Shown piece by piece: positions 29,085-39,052 of a DNA stretch of 64,000 nt. Below the pieces are notes generated by a model. The model was not told where the DNA came from. It was given only the letters and a program-made list of their open reading frames with translations, and did not search any database. Both the position numbers and the translations under genes were made by a program. The DNA lies in the NCBI RefSeq assembly GCF_000234665.1, contig NC_018320.1, forward strand, positions 1 through 64,000. Reading direction: 5' to 3'. The DNA comes from Leishmania mexicana MHOM/GT/2001/U1103. Taxonomy: Eukaryota; Euglenozoa; Kinetoplastea; Trypanosomatida; Trypanosomatidae. How positions within the stretch are numbered: the stretch's first letter is position 1; each line of letters opens with the position of its first letter.

Positions 29085-31565
29085 TTACAGCTTCGCTGCC
29101 GTGCGGCTATGAAGGACGTCAAGGCCACGCTTCGCCAGCTGATCCGCTTGCGCAATGCTGCGAGAATCGGAGTAGCGCTTTGCATGCGGCGAAACCGTGC
29201 CAGACACGATGTCCGTAATGAGCATTGTGGCCTGCTGAAGACAGAGGCTGGCCAAGTACACCTTGAAGATATCGTCGCGGCGGCGGCGGTCGAGGTGCAG
29301 CATGTAGCCGCGCGCACTGCAGTACATCTCCAGGAGGTCGCTCGGAGACGGAAAGAGCATCTGGATATCGTGTGCTGCGTCGTAGATGCCCTCGGGCTGC
29401 CTGAGGAAGCAGAACATCGACGCAGACGCGACGTCGACGAGCGGGTCGCCGAGTCGAGTGAACTTAAACTGCACCATACCAATTAGATGCGGCGGGTACT
29501 TTGCACGACCCTCCAGTGAGCGGTGCGTGAAGAGTACCGAGGATAGGTTGAAGTTGCCGTGCAGAGCGACGAGGCGGTCTGGCATTGGGATCATCTGGTG
29601 CGACAGCTGCGTCTGGTCAAAGCAGGCCAAAATGCCACGCGACAGCTCCTCCATTGTGGCGGAGCGCAGCTGCACACCGAAGCGGCCAGCGGTGCCGCTC
29701 TTGGACAGCGCCAACTTGTACATCTCGATGCTTTCCTGCACCATGGCCAGCAGCGGGTGCTTGTGCCGCTTCGTGCGCCGCATCTCCTCCTCCGCTTGCT
29801 TCATGAAGGGCGGCAGCGGCGAATTATGCAGCACCGAGAGCACCGCAATCGCCTGCTTGTAGAAAAGCTTGGGACGGAGCTCCACGTTGATGGATACACG
29901 TCGCAGGGAGTAGGGCCGGCGAATGCGCGGCTGAATCAGCTGCGAAATGGCGTTGATGTTCTCACCGTCGCGGTATCGGCGGAGGAAGAAGCGGCGTCCA
30001 CACACAGCGTACGAGTCACAGTACAACAGGGGCGTTGGGATCTGCAGCCCCGGTGACGTTTCGTAAAGGTGTGCCATTGTCTCGTACTCGCGACGGATGT
30101 CTACGGAGCCGTACGGAGACGGGCCGCGCGGCTGAATTCGCAAGATGTAGCTCCCCGTGCGCAGCGTCACTCGGTACGACTCGAAGAAGCGACTGCCCTC
30201 GACGTACTCGAAGAGGACGGGGCCGGCCGAGGTGGCCAGTCCCGGCTGTGTGCGCAGATTCATGTTTGCCACTGGCCGCGGTGGGATCTTCAGGGGAAAG
30301 AGGTGAGGCAGGTGCTGCGCGCAGTAGAAGAGAATACGCTCTTGGTCCTCCTCATCCATCCGGTAGCGGTCCTTTTCGAGAGTGCTCACCGGCGAGCACA
30401 GATCGTTCGGCGGTGGTCCGACGAAGAGCAAGTTGTTGCTGTAGTTGTGCAGCTCCTCCGTCACCCACGAGATGGCCCTGCCGTCTGGGGTCTTCGACGG
30501 CCTGAACATCGGGGCGATGTCCTTCTCTACGCCGGCCACCACCTCAGCCCAGAAAGGGTCTTTCTCCGCGACCGTCTTCAAGGCCCGCACAATGTCCTTG
30601 TACACGTCACACGCGCCATCCTCGATCAGCAAGACGTCTGTGAACGGGTTGCCTGACAGTCCGCGGGCCACCTCGCAGTGCGCCTCCATGTCGTCAAAGT
30701 AGAAGATGTTCGGCTTCATATCGTAGCGCAGTGCCTCGCCGGTGGGGACGCGGCTTGTGCGCACCTCCTCCAGTGCCTGCATGAAGATGTCGGGATACGG
30801 CTTGCGCTTGTGGGAGATGTAGCTCTGCACATATCCGTCGAACAGGCCCGTCACTTGGAAGCTGTTCTGGTAGGAGCCAGCATTCTCGCCGTACTCGACG
30901 GGGCAGATAACGGGGTAGGCGAAGGAGACGGAGTCAGTCACCGAGTACTTCATGGCCGTCACCATGCGCCGGTACTGCCCCTCGAACTCCCACGCATTGC
31001 CGATGGCAAACAGGCGAATCTCCTGCTGGCTCTTGGTGCGCAGGTAGTGCAGCAGGTTCAGCACATTCTTGCGCGGCGAAACCTTCTCGATGGTGCACAG
31101 GAAGGCCTCAACATCCAGCAGCTCGCGGACGTGCACCTGCACGACAGGGTCGCAGAGGAGCGGGAAGCGCTTCTTGAGAGCGTGGACCTTCTTGGGAAAC
31201 GCGATGTTCATAGCGTCCAGCTCCTCCGGGTTTTGCTTTGAGAGGGCGAGCAGCATAAAATCGATCTCCTCCCTGAAAGCCGTGATGAATTCCAGCCGAT
31301 TCAGTTCGCCCAGCTCCAGTCGCTCGAAGGCACCTTTCAACCCGCGTGTGCGCTCTGTGAACTCCGCCACGGTGAAGAAAAAGTTACTGTACTTCTTCGC
31401 CAGAAACGGCACGGGCCGCTCCTGGATGCGCTTCACTATAATGTGCGAGCTAGCGCGCTCGAAGACGCACCGCATCATGCTCTCTGCAAGGCGCCGTGCA
31501 GCGGGGAACGGACACGATGTCAGGACACCCTTCAGGTCCATCATGAGCACGACTTCTTCTGGCAT
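29085..31565 (-). CDS. HAD-like plus APH-like fusion protein (ACAD10-related) with degenerate kinase site
   Basis: This 826-residue fusion corresponds to the N-terminal half of ACAD10. The haloacid-dehalogenase domain (about 1-340) has Asp10 in MMDLKGVL, Lys255 in HKRKPYPDIF and the pair Asp291-Asp292 in YFDDM. The second Asp of motif I is Lys12, and motif II reads FAIGN rather than LTNN or LTGN. The aminoglycoside-phosphotransferase-like domain (about 440-810) keeps the family layout (SYILRIQPRG, then RREYETMAHL). However, the catalytic loop HGDxxxDN reads HGNFNLSS (669-676), and the metal-binding VLDWE reads MVQFKF (from 697). The acyl-CoA dehydrogenase half of ACAD10 is absent. The kinase domain is therefore probably inactive or altered. 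The HAD domain may still be a phosphatase. I start at 31565 because the 26 codons before it are leader. Confidence 0.82.
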   Translation of the reverse strand: MPEEVVLMMDLKGVLTSCPFPAARRLAESMMRCVFERASSHIIVKRIQERPVPFLAKKYSNFFFTVAEFTERTRGLKGAFERLELGELNRLEFITAFREEIDFMLLALSKQNPEELDAMNIAFPKKVHALKKRFPLLCDPVVQVHVRELLDVEAFLCTIEKVSPRKNVLNLLHYLRTKSQQEIRLFAIGNAWEFEGQYRRMVTAMKYSVTDSVSFAYPVICPVEYGENAGSYQNSFQVTGLFDGYVQSYISHKRKPYPDIFMQALEEVRTSRVPTGEALRYDMKPNIFYFDDMEAHCEVARGLSGNPFTDVLLIEDGACDVYKDIVRALKTVAEKDPFWAEVVAGVEKDIAPMFRPSKTPDGRAISWVTEELHNYSNNLLFVGPPPNDLCSPVSTLEKDRYRMDEEDQERILFYCAQHLPHLFPLKIPPRPVANMNLRTQPGLATSAGPVLFEYVEGSRFFESYRVTLRTGSYILRIQPRGPSPYGSVDIRREYETMAHLYETSPGLQIPTPLLYCDSYAVCGRRFFLRRYRDGENINAISQLIQPRIRRPYSLRRVSINVELRPKLFYKQAIAVLSVLHNSPLPPFMKQAEEEMRRTKRHKHPLLAMVQESIEMYKLALSKSGTAGRFGVQLRSATMEELSRGILACFDQTQLSHQMIPMPDRLVALHGNFNLSSVLFTHRSLEGRAKYPPHLIGMVQFKFTRLGDPLVDVASASMFCFLRQPEGIYDAAHDIQMLFPSPSDLLEMYCSARGYMLHLDRRRRDDIFKVYLASLCLQQATMLITDIVSGTVSPHAKRYSDSRSIAQADQLAKRGLDVLHSRTAAKL

Positions 31566-32446
31566 TTTGACCTTCCCTCGTCTTCGCGGTCGCTGGCTGA
31601 GGTGTGTGTGGGGGGAGGGGAGGGGAAGGGTGCGTGACTGCACGGTGGTGTTCGCCCAACTTTCTCAGATGGAGAGAGCTGCGGCTATCGGCAATGGCGG
31701 GGGATGGACTGAGATAAGAAGCTACTAAAGAGCGCGCGTGGGTGGAGAGCGGAAGAAGGAGCGCAGTGACGGGCTGCGGATGGATGCGACAGCAGCGTGA
31801 AAAGTATAAAGTCGCAGGGCCACGCCGGAACTGGCGAGAGAGACCTCACTTGCGGTCATTCAAGCTGTGTGGTAGCCGCGAAGCGTGCACAGCCCATGCG
31901 CATGCATACACGTCGATAGGGAGAACCATCCAAGTGTACACACCAACTGCGCAGTTCTGGACAGCACTTCCCTCTCATCCGCCGCAGAGACGCGACGCCA
32001 CTTGTTCTCTGTTTTGCTTGTGCTTATGCGCGTTGCCGTGTGCGCCTCGCGACGACAGACACAACGACCTCTGCTGCATGTTGATCCAGTGCCCCCTGTG
32101 AAGCCTCAGTGATAACGGACACAGTGAGAGCGAGGCAGGCACGCGGACGAGCCTGTCACGTACGTTATGCGGGCAATCACCTCGCTGTGTTCGTTACCAC
32201 GATTAACGCACCGACGCCTAAAATGCAGGCGCGTACATGTGTGGAGGGGGAGGGGGTTATCGGAGATGACTACCTTCCACACTTCCGTTTTCATCTGCAC
32301 AGCAGGTGCACGCTTGCGTGTGCGACAGAGGGAGGGAGAACACCCCGCACCGGGGGAACTCACGAAGACGAGTAGGGATCCGGGGTGATGCAGGGGGGGG
32401 GGGGGGGGGCGGCTTGCGGACGGACACACGCGGACGAGCAAACGGG
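31566..32446. other. Intergenic region between the 790-residue gene and the HAD-APH gene
   Basis: A G/A run on the printed strand at 31610-31630 is the probable splicing tract of the HAD-APH gene. A 17-base G run lies at 32393-32409, close to the upstream gene's stop. No gene is seen. Confidence 0.5.
32393..32409. repeat. Homopolymer of 17 G on the printed strand
   Basis: This is an uninterrupted G run. On the transcript it is C17, starting about 38 bases after the stop codon of the 790-residue gene. It could serve as a pyrimidine signal or may simply be a slippage-prone tract. Its exact length is unreliable in an assembly. Confidence 0.8.
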
Positions 32447-34819
32447 TCAGAAAGAAAGCACCTTGGGTGGAGGCGCGTCACGCCGCACCACCTCCTGCAT
32501 GCAAGTCGCCACCATCTTCATCGACTCGGGCAGCGAGGCACACAGGTCATCCCACGCATCCGCCGAGCTCAGAAGCGCGTCTGGCAGCGCCGGGTTGCTC
32601 AGAACGACGGCTAGACACTCCGCAATGCACCGCGCCGTGAAGATACTGCGAAAATTGGCGGGGGCCAAGACACCTGTCTCCTCCCGTGCCACGTAGCGAG
32701 CGCATAAGACGCAAAGAGCCTGCGCTTCCTCGGGGCGGCAGCGCAACGCGGAAGAGCCCACACGCGGCGGGAAAGGGGGAGAAGCTGCTGTGCCACCCTC
32801 AACGTGGTAGCAAAGGTGCGGAAAAAGCGAGAGAGCTGCATCTCGCCACAGTGTCATCGGGACGGCACCGCCGTACTCGCCAAAGGCCAGCGCCTCAAGC
32901 CACGTCATTGGCTCCTCGCTGACCCGCTGCGCGGCCGCTGTCTCAAAGTCAGGCGCTTGCAGGGCGCACAGCGCTCCCCGCATGACTACGCCGCGCAGCC
33001 GGCGCCACTCCCTTGACTCCTTGGCATTCGTGTACGCGGGTTCCGGCCATCGGCACAAAGAAAGCACCATTCGCCCTAGCGCCGCACGGTGCGCAACAGA
33101 GTCGTAGGACAGTCGCGAGAGCAGCAGAAGAAATCGCAGCGCCGCCTTCCCACTCCCTCCTGCCGCCCCGCCATCTCCAAGCGCGGCACAGTAGAGGTCG
33201 TCCATGTGCATCAGGTGCCCTGCATCAAGTACCTCGGACGCCCACGCAACCACATCGTCGGGGCAGAGGTCATAATTCGGCGTGTGGGTCAGCATGCGCA
33301 GACATACGCAAACGATGCGCCGCGCGCCCTCCTCCCGCACCATGCCCATGCCTGCAGCGCGATGAGAAAGGTGCAGCGCAGCCGTAGCCGCCACAAGAAT
33401 GTTCACGGCATCACCGCTCTCCGTCGGCGGGTTCTGCACGCCGTGTGGTGCCACCGTTGTATCCAGGCAAACAGGCTTCCGTGCGGCATGCTGTTGCACC
33501 TGAGATGCCGCCTCCTGCGTCCTGGGCTGTGGGCGAGAGAGGCTCGCAACCACATGGCCGCCGGGCGTCACACCCGTGATGGTCTCGAGCAGCTGCGTCA
33601 CGTAATCGGCTGCGTGCTCCACATGTACCTCCAGGCCGGAGACCGTGCCGAGAATGGGCACCTCATGTGCCTGCAGGCGCTTCAGCGAGGTTGCCCACGC
33701 AGCCAGGTGCGGTGGATCGAGCCACTCCTGCGTGGCTGCACGCCCGACTTCGTCGGGGTCCGCAGCTACGTCGTGTGCGCGCTGCCTGGCAGCAGTGGAG
33801 ATGCACTCGACATAGCGTACGAGAGTCTTGCTCTCCGGGACGCCGTCGTCCGCGAAGCCCTCGGCGCACCGTCGCACAAATGGCATCGTCGCGATGCTCA
33901 CGATTTCAATGAGTGCCTCCAACGACAACGCCCCCGACGTGGCAGCCTTGAAGACACGTCCACCTTCTGCCATGGGCTGCAGCACCACCGTGCGGAGGGC
34001 AGCGAAGACATCGCGTATTGCCGCTGCCCCATCGATACCCTCGCTAGAGTCTTTGTTTGCCTCTTGCTGACGCGCACACGCCACAGCCTCAACGAGGGGC
34101 TCGAGGTTCCGCGTCAGCAGAAACCAGCCAAAGACACAAGCATCTAGCGTCACTGTCTCGCCCACTCGGGAATCGCGCAGGCGCTCATAGAGCCGCAGCA
34201 GTGTCACGCGGAAGTCAGCGTCCTGACGGGCGCGCCGCTGGAGGGAAGCGTTGCCGGCGTAGCGTGGGCTGTGAAGAAGGCTTTGCAGGCGCTGCACCTC
34301 CTCTACGAGCTCCTGCAGACTCACCGCAGTCCACCCGTTCGACGGCGTGGATGAGTTCACCGAAACGGTGGCCACTTGCAGCGGAGTCGACGTGTCCCTC
34401 GCGGCGAAGAAGTAGTCTGGCACGTCCATCTCGGCGGCGGACTCCGCAGGTTTTTGTGCGCTCGATATGCGACCCTCAGTAACGTCGCCGAGAGCCGCCA
34501 TGTGACCAGCGCGCTCCGCCACGTGCTCTGCCATCGTCTTTACTCGCTCCACCAGCGATAAGGTGCGCGACTTTTTCACCTTTTCCTCCAACGTGCGGCT
34601 CCAGCTAGTAGGATCGTACGTGAAGTGCTGGTGCGGACGAAACACATGATGCGCCAACCACCTAAAGGCGTTTTGGCGGTCCTGAATCTCCTGCGAGTAA
34701 GTTCTGTCAGGACTGTGGTGGCGATGAATGCACCGTGCCCCGCAACGGATGGCCGTGGAAGTGCTCGGTAGGGAGCCAATGCCGCAGACTCGCGGTGGAA
34801 GGGTACGAGCAACCCGCAT
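32447..34819 (-). CDS. Probable mitochondrial hypothetical protein, 790 residues
   Basis: I do not recognise the family. The N-terminus (MRVARTLPPRVCGIGSLPST, followed by more Arg and His without acids) is a good mitochondrial import signal. The next segment, HHVFRPHQHFTYDPTSW, is typical of kinetoplastid mitochondrial proteins. The rest is almost entirely helical and Ala/Leu-rich with scattered Cys, the look of an alpha-solenoid or helical-repeat protein. No regular PPR consensus can be read by eye. The frame is open upstream to 34921, but the ATG at 34819 gives the best presequence. Mitoribosome assembly or RNA-processing roles would fit the neighbours uL15m and bL17m only loosely. Confidence 0.72.
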   Translation of the reverse strand: MRVARTLPPRVCGIGSLPSTSTAIRCGARCIHRHHSPDRTYSQEIQDRQNAFRWLAHHVFRPHQHFTYDPTSWSRTLEEKVKKSRTLSLVERVKTMAEHVAERAGHMAALGDVTEGRISSAQKPAESAAEMDVPDYFFAARDTSTPLQVATVSVNSSTPSNGWTAVSLQELVEEVQRLQSLLHSPRYAGNASLQRRARQDADFRVTLLRLYERLRDSRVGETVTLDACVFGWFLLTRNLEPLVEAVACARQQEANKDSSEGIDGAAAIRDVFAALRTVVLQPMAEGGRVFKAATSGALSLEALIEIVSIATMPFVRRCAEGFADDGVPESKTLVRYVECISTAARQRAHDVAADPDEVGRAATQEWLDPPHLAAWATSLKRLQAHEVPILGTVSGLEVHVEHAADYVTQLLETITGVTPGGHVVASLSRPQPRTQEAASQVQQHAARKPVCLDTTVAPHGVQNPPTESGDAVNILVAATAALHLSHRAAGMGMVREEGARRIVCVCLRMLTHTPNYDLCPDDVVAWASEVLDAGHLMHMDDLYCAALGDGGAAGGSGKAALRFLLLLSRLSYDSVAHRAALGRMVLSLCRWPEPAYTNAKESREWRRLRGVVMRGALCALQAPDFETAAAQRVSEEPMTWLEALAFGEYGGAVPMTLWRDAALSLFPHLCYHVEGGTAASPPFPPRVGSSALRCRPEEAQALCVLCARYVAREETGVLAPANFRSIFTARCIAECLAVVLSNPALPDALLSSADAWDDLCASLPESMKMVATCMQEVVRRDAPPPKVLSF

Positions 34820-35643
34820 GGTGCGGACACGTGCACAACGCGCGCGGCGGCCTCTCGAGCAACGTCTTGTCTTCGCAGAGAGCGCCCTCAGATGGGGAGA
34901 CAGAGGCAGAAACCGCCACAAGCCGTCCGGTGCCTATGCAGGTCAACACGAGGGACAGTCGCTCGACAGTGACGGGGAGACTGGCAGAGTAACGAGATGA
35001 TACAAAAGGGAGGAAGAAGTGGCGGTGATGTGCGGAGGACAGAGGAAGGGGCCCGCCATTCGCTGAGGAAAGTGGGCTCGCCGGGCGTGGTGGCGCGTGC
35101 GATCCCTCGGCGGGAGAGGACGATAGCACAAACGGGACGCTCCGCCCGCCGCCTTTTCTCCACACTACGCCTGTCACCGAGACGTCAGCGCGTTTGCCAA
35201 GGCCTCGCCTCAGAAGGAGTCGGTGCGAGTGCGTGCTCGCCTGCGGCGCACTTTCAGGCGGCATGTCAGGCGTCAGGCGGAGGAGGGCGTTGTTCCTCGC
35301 AGGGTGACAGGTCTCCATCTCGATCCGGTGCCGCCTGCCAATATGCGCTTCTTCTTTGTCCATTGTGTGCCATGGTGTACATGGCAAAAAAACACGATGT
35401 GTACCGCTGACCACACACGTGAGCGTTGGCGCTACGCACGGACAGGCGCGCGTTCGCCTGTGCGTCTGTGTGTAGGTACTTGTGGGGCTCACGTGCGAAC
35501 AGTGAGAGAGACAAGCACGCGCACGCGTGCCAACAACGCGTGAAACTCCCTCCCCTCGCCAAGCGCAGTCGATGTGGTGGGCATCCCCGAGAACAGACGC
35601 TCGTCAGCAAGACCAGGACGCGACGGGTATACGCCGGAGGCGT
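34820..35643. other. Intergenic region beside the 208-residue gene, copy 1
   Basis: It has purine-rich printed-strand stretches near 35004-35050 suitable as splicing signals for the 790-residue gene. From 35344 onward the sequence belongs to the duplicated block. No gene is supported. Confidence 0.5.
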
Positions 35644-36270
35644 TCACGTTTGGCGAAGACGCACCAGTGTGTCCTGCAGCTCTTTCATCTCAGCCTCGAA
35701 CATGGCAAGTGCGGCCGCCCATTCCTCCGTGTGGGCATGGGAGCTTCGCGCCTCGCCATCGATAATGGTAGTGGATTGAGTCGCGTGCAGTGCTGCGCCG
35801 AAGCTAACACAGTCACATGCCGGGCATCGACTCGTTTGAGGCGAGAGGCGTGGATGGAAAGTACACTCCTCCACTGAACTCTCGACTACCCGCAGCTTCA
35901 GCTTTCGCAGTCGCGCGAGTCGGCGTCGCTCACGCTCGGCGGTACGGGAGAGAAATCCCTGCCAGCAACGCGGCAGTGCCGAGGTTGACGATCGGATCGC
36001 TGTGGGCTCATCTAGCTGCGCCGACGGCACGTGCGGCGCTGCTGCCACTGCGTCCAAGGGTGCGCGTCGCGTCGAGATGCACTTAGCGAGTGGCCTCATC
36101 GCTGAACGGTAGAGGTCTGCGGTCTCATCTGAGCACTGAGCCTTCACAGCAGCCTTGTGGTTCTGTCGTTGAAGATGCGCGTAGACAAAGAGCCGCTCTC
36201 CTGCCCGCTCTCCGACCGACCGTGGGAGCTGCTGCAGTGCACCGCATAGGTCCGGTTTTGTGCTGCCCAT
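35644..36270 (-). CDS. Hypothetical protein, 208 residues, copy 1
   Basis: The family is unknown. The protein reads MGSTKPDLCGALQQLPRSVG, then ERLFVYAHLQRQNHK, a basic helix ERERRRLARLRKLKLRVVES and the motif EECTFHPRLSPQTS. CTFxPxL motifs recur in kinetoplastid cytoskeletal and flagellar proteins. The C-terminal helix EEWAAALAMFEAEMKELQDTLVRLRQ is a likely coiled coil. A short region CPACDC has three cysteines but no full zinc site. I start at 36270 rather than at the upstream in-frame ATG at 36429, whose codons look like leader. The second copy at 38426-39052 appears identical. A flagellar or cytoskeletal role is only a hint from the motif. Confidence 0.65.
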   Translation of the reverse strand: MGSTKPDLCGALQQLPRSVGERAGERLFVYAHLQRQNHKAAVKAQCSDETADLYRSAMRPLAKCISTRRAPLDAVAAAPHVPSAQLDEPTAIRSSTSALPRCWQGFLSRTAERERRRLARLRKLKLRVVESSVEECTFHPRLSPQTSRCPACDCVSFGAALHATQSTTIIDGEARSSHAHTEEWAAALAMFEAEMKELQDTLVRLRQT

Positions 36271-37249
36271 CTCAGCCCTGTGAAATACTCCTAGGCAAAG
36301 GAGGTGTTTCAGTACGAGAGAAGGCGAGCGTTTGTTGAAGCAGCGCCGCCGGATTGGAGCGTCTGCGCTTCGCAGTGAGGGATAGCGCTTATCTCTCCAC
36401 GGCAGCCCACGTGTGCCGGTGCGTTCCAAACATCACCTCCCCACCCGCCTGTGAATGTGCGTGCTTTCTTTTTCGCCTCCTCGCGTGTCAGCACGCCTGT
36501 GTTGTCGCTGGCTGTCACTCACCCGTTGTACGCACGCGAGGCCGCCGATCACACGCGCACCGCTCGTGAGGCTGAAGTCCAGAGAGAGAAAACAAAAAAG
36601 GGGACGGACAGCAAGACGTGCTGAGGTGGATAGTGGCATGGAGACGCCAAGAGATGGTATCTCGGAGGCGCAATGCGGGGCATGAGGTGGCTTCCGAGAT
36701 GGGGTTTGGATAGTCTACGGTGTTGCCCTGACACCGTCACCGCGTTACATACAGGTCTCCTCGAGACGCACCGCTGCGCTCGAGTCACCTCCCACCCCAC
36801 TCCTCCCACCAACATTCGTACAACACCCTTCTCAGCCCCCACCCCCGCGAAATGTTTAGTCTTTACCTGAAGTTGTCGCATCGAGTGTTCCTACCGGATA
36901 GAATCAGCTGAAGAAGGTGTGCGCGAGGACATAAGAGAAAGACTGCGAGCAGCACCCGCAGACATGTGTTCCACAGAGACACAAGGCTTGCCGCCCGCCA
37001 GCCTCACCCACTTCCTCGCCCTCCCCCCTCCGCCACCAGTCGCTCCATGAGTTCAGATGAACGCCAGCATGCAGGCAGCCTCGCCGATGTTGAGGGTGTG
37101 GTGATGCCAGCGAGAGGGGATGTAAAGAAAGCTGTCGCACCTGGAAACGCACGTGCACCTTTGCCGCCCCTGCAGGTGTGAAGGTCGACAGGGCGCGACG
37201 AAACCGCGCTCAGCGTCCTGTCGTCTGGGTCACGGCGCAGCTCGCTGGG
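36271..37249. other. Intergenic region between pseudogene and 208-residue gene, copy 1
   Basis: A purine-rich printed-strand patch lies near 36580-36605. Otherwise I see only pyrimidine-rich and mixed sequence. No gene is supported. The same sequence recurs at 39053-40031. Confidence 0.45.
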
Positions 37250-37725
37250 TCACCAGCGCTTACAGTCGTGCAGCATCTCAGTGAAGACCGTACCGTGTGT
37301 GAGGGGGTACACCAGCACTGCTGCCTGCAAAACCGAAGCTGAGCGCTGGTTTTCGATGCGCGCCCACGAACTTCGTAGAGAGAGCGTACAGAGAGCTCGC
37401 CTTTGTCCAGGTACGGTGATGCGAATCGCTGAAGCGATACCAGTAAAGGTTGCCGTGCACCCTCCCTCCCATCCGGTTGATTGGCGACCGTGGCTGTGAA
37501 TGTGGTGTGGCATCGTTGTCTGGAGCTTGGCGTACGAGTCGCGACTGCCAGCCGGCCATGTGATCTCGCCATAGCCGTGTGGATCGAGGTAGCGCGTGCT
37601 TCGGCAGAGCCTCCTCTGAACGGCGGTTGCGACGGTCTTCTGTCTCAGCAGGGTGTCAGATGCGCACTGGACAACGTTGCCCATAAACGCGAAGCAAGAC
37701 GTTGGTGGTCAGCTCATCGTACGGG
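37250..37725 (-). pseudogene. Decayed Mpv17/PMP22-like gene, copy 1
   Basis: Reading the minus strand across frames gives pieces that fit the order of an Mpv17/PMP22 membrane protein. First is DELTTNVLLR. A frame change leads to AFMGNVVQCASDTLLRQK, which resembles the first membrane helix ending in GD-x-x-x-Q. Another frame gives NLYWYRFSDSHHRTW and then STKFVGAHRKPALSFGF, which resembles the family's HxWYRxLD and KxxxDQxxxxP segments. A third gives GTVFTEMLHDCKRW. The pieces lie in different frames with stops between them, and the C-terminal WP...NF signature is not visible. This is pattern matching by eye, so the assignment is tentative. The region beyond, to 37957, may hold more of the remnant. 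Confidence 0.4.
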
Positions 37726-38025
37726 ACTCCATCGATGCTGCACTCCCCTGACTCCGAATCCGTGTACACCGGCGATACGTCTCCACTCCGGCTGCGCGCC
37801 GGGAGACCACGCCGCCTTGTATATATACCGCTCGCAGCGTCGACGGACGACCCTCCAGCTCAGATGGGTGGTGCCCCGTCCGGTAGTACAGGTCAACCAG
37901 GAACAGTGCCGGGGTGCCCGTGTGTAGCCGTCCCATCACCACCACCGCCACACCCAATCACCTAAGGGCAATGGTGCACCTTGCACAAGAGGGGCGTGGG
38001 CCAAGAGGAGGTCGCCAACAATCGA

Positions 38026-38125
38026 NNNNNNNNNNNNNNNNNNNNNNNNNNNNNNNNNNNNNNNNNNNNNNNNNNNNNNNNNNNNNNNNNNNNNNNNNNN
38101 NNNNNNNNNNNNNNNNNNNNNNNNN
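38026..38125. other. Assembly gap of 100 N
   Basis: Exactly 100 undetermined bases mark a scaffold gap of conventional, probably arbitrary, length. Reading frames drawn across it have no meaning. Confidence 0.99.
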
Positions 38126-38425
38126 TGCGCTTCTTCTTTGTCCATTGTGTGCCATGGTGTACATGGCAAAAAAACACGATGTGTACCGCTGACCACACAC
38201 GTGAGCGTTGGCGCTACGCACGGACAGGCGCGCGTTCGCCTGTGCGTCTGTGTGTAGGTACTTGTGGGGCTCACGTGCGAACAGTGAGAGAGACAAGCAC
38301 GCGCACGCGTGCCAACAACGCGTGAAACTCCCTCCCCTCGCCAAGCGCAGTCGATGTGGTGGGCATCCCCGAGAACAGACGCTCGTCAGCAAGACCAGGA
38401 CGCGACGGGTATACGCCGGAGGCGT

Positions 38426-39052
38426 TCACGTTTGGCGAAGACGCACCAGTGTGTCCTGCAGCTCTTTCATCTCAGCCTCGAACATGGCAAGTGCGGCCGC
38501 CCATTCCTCCGTGTGGGCATGGGAGCTTCGCGCCTCGCCATCGATAATGGTAGTGGATTGAGTCGCGTGCAGTGCTGCGCCGAAGCTAACACAGTCACAT
38601 GCCGGGCATCGACTCGTTTGAGGCGAGAGGCGTGGATGGAAAGTACACTCCTCCACTGAACTCTCGACTACCCGCAGCTTCAGCTTTCGCAGTCGCGCGA
38701 GTCGGCGTCGCTCACGCTCGGCGGTACGGGAGAGAAATCCCTGCCAGCAACGCGGCAGTGCCGAGGTTGACGATCGGATCGCTGTGGGCTCATCTAGCTG
38801 CGCCGACGGCACGTGCGGCGCTGCTGCCACTGCGTCCAAGGGTGCGCGTCGCGTCGAGATGCACTTAGCGAGTGGCCTCATCGCTGAACGGTAGAGGTCT
38901 GCGGTCTCATCTGAGCACTGAGCCTTCACAGCAGCCTTGTGGTTCTGTCGTTGAAGATGCGCGTAGACAAAGAGCCGCTCTCCTGCCCGCTCTCCGACCG
39001 ACCGTGGGAGCTGCTGCAGTGCACCGCATAGGTCCGGTTTTGTGCTGCCCAT
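38426..39052 (-). CDS. Hypothetical protein, 208 residues, copy 2
   Basis: It appears identical to the gene at 35644-36270: the same length, the same basic helix, the EECTFHPRLSPQTS motif and the C-terminal coiled coil. It lies in the block repeated on both sides of the assembly gap. If the block is an unmerged contig overlap, only one of the two genes exists in the genome. If the tandem duplication is real, the perfect identity would imply a very recent event or gene conversion. Nothing in this copy is truncated. Confidence 0.6.
   Translation of the reverse strand: MGSTKPDLCGALQQLPRSVGERAGERLFVYAHLQRQNHKAAVKAQCSDETADLYRSAMRPLAKCISTRRAPLDAVAAAPHVPSAQLDEPTAIRSSTSALPRCWQGFLSRTAERERRRLARLRKLKLRVVESSVEECTFHPRLSPQTSRCPACDCVSFGAALHATQSTTIIDGEARSSHAHTEEWAAALAMFEAEMKELQDTLVRLRQT

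Larger units (their letters stand above)
35344..38023. repeat. Duplicated block, copy 1 (left of the gap)
   Basis: These 2680 bases recur without a difference I can find at 38126-40805. Copy 1 ends two bases before the 100-N gap, and copy 2 starts with the first base after it. The block contains the 208-residue gene and the decayed Mpv17-like gene. The geometry is that of two contigs overlapping end to end, so a scaffold artefact is likelier than a real tandem repeat. Confidence 0.9.

Noticed and set aside
33089..34147. Plus-strand frame of 352 codons
   Set aside because: Antisense shadow of the 790-residue gene. High third-position GC opens this frame.
37914..38392. Frames on both strands running through the N gap
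   Set aside because: They are joined only by undetermined bases and have no coding meaning.
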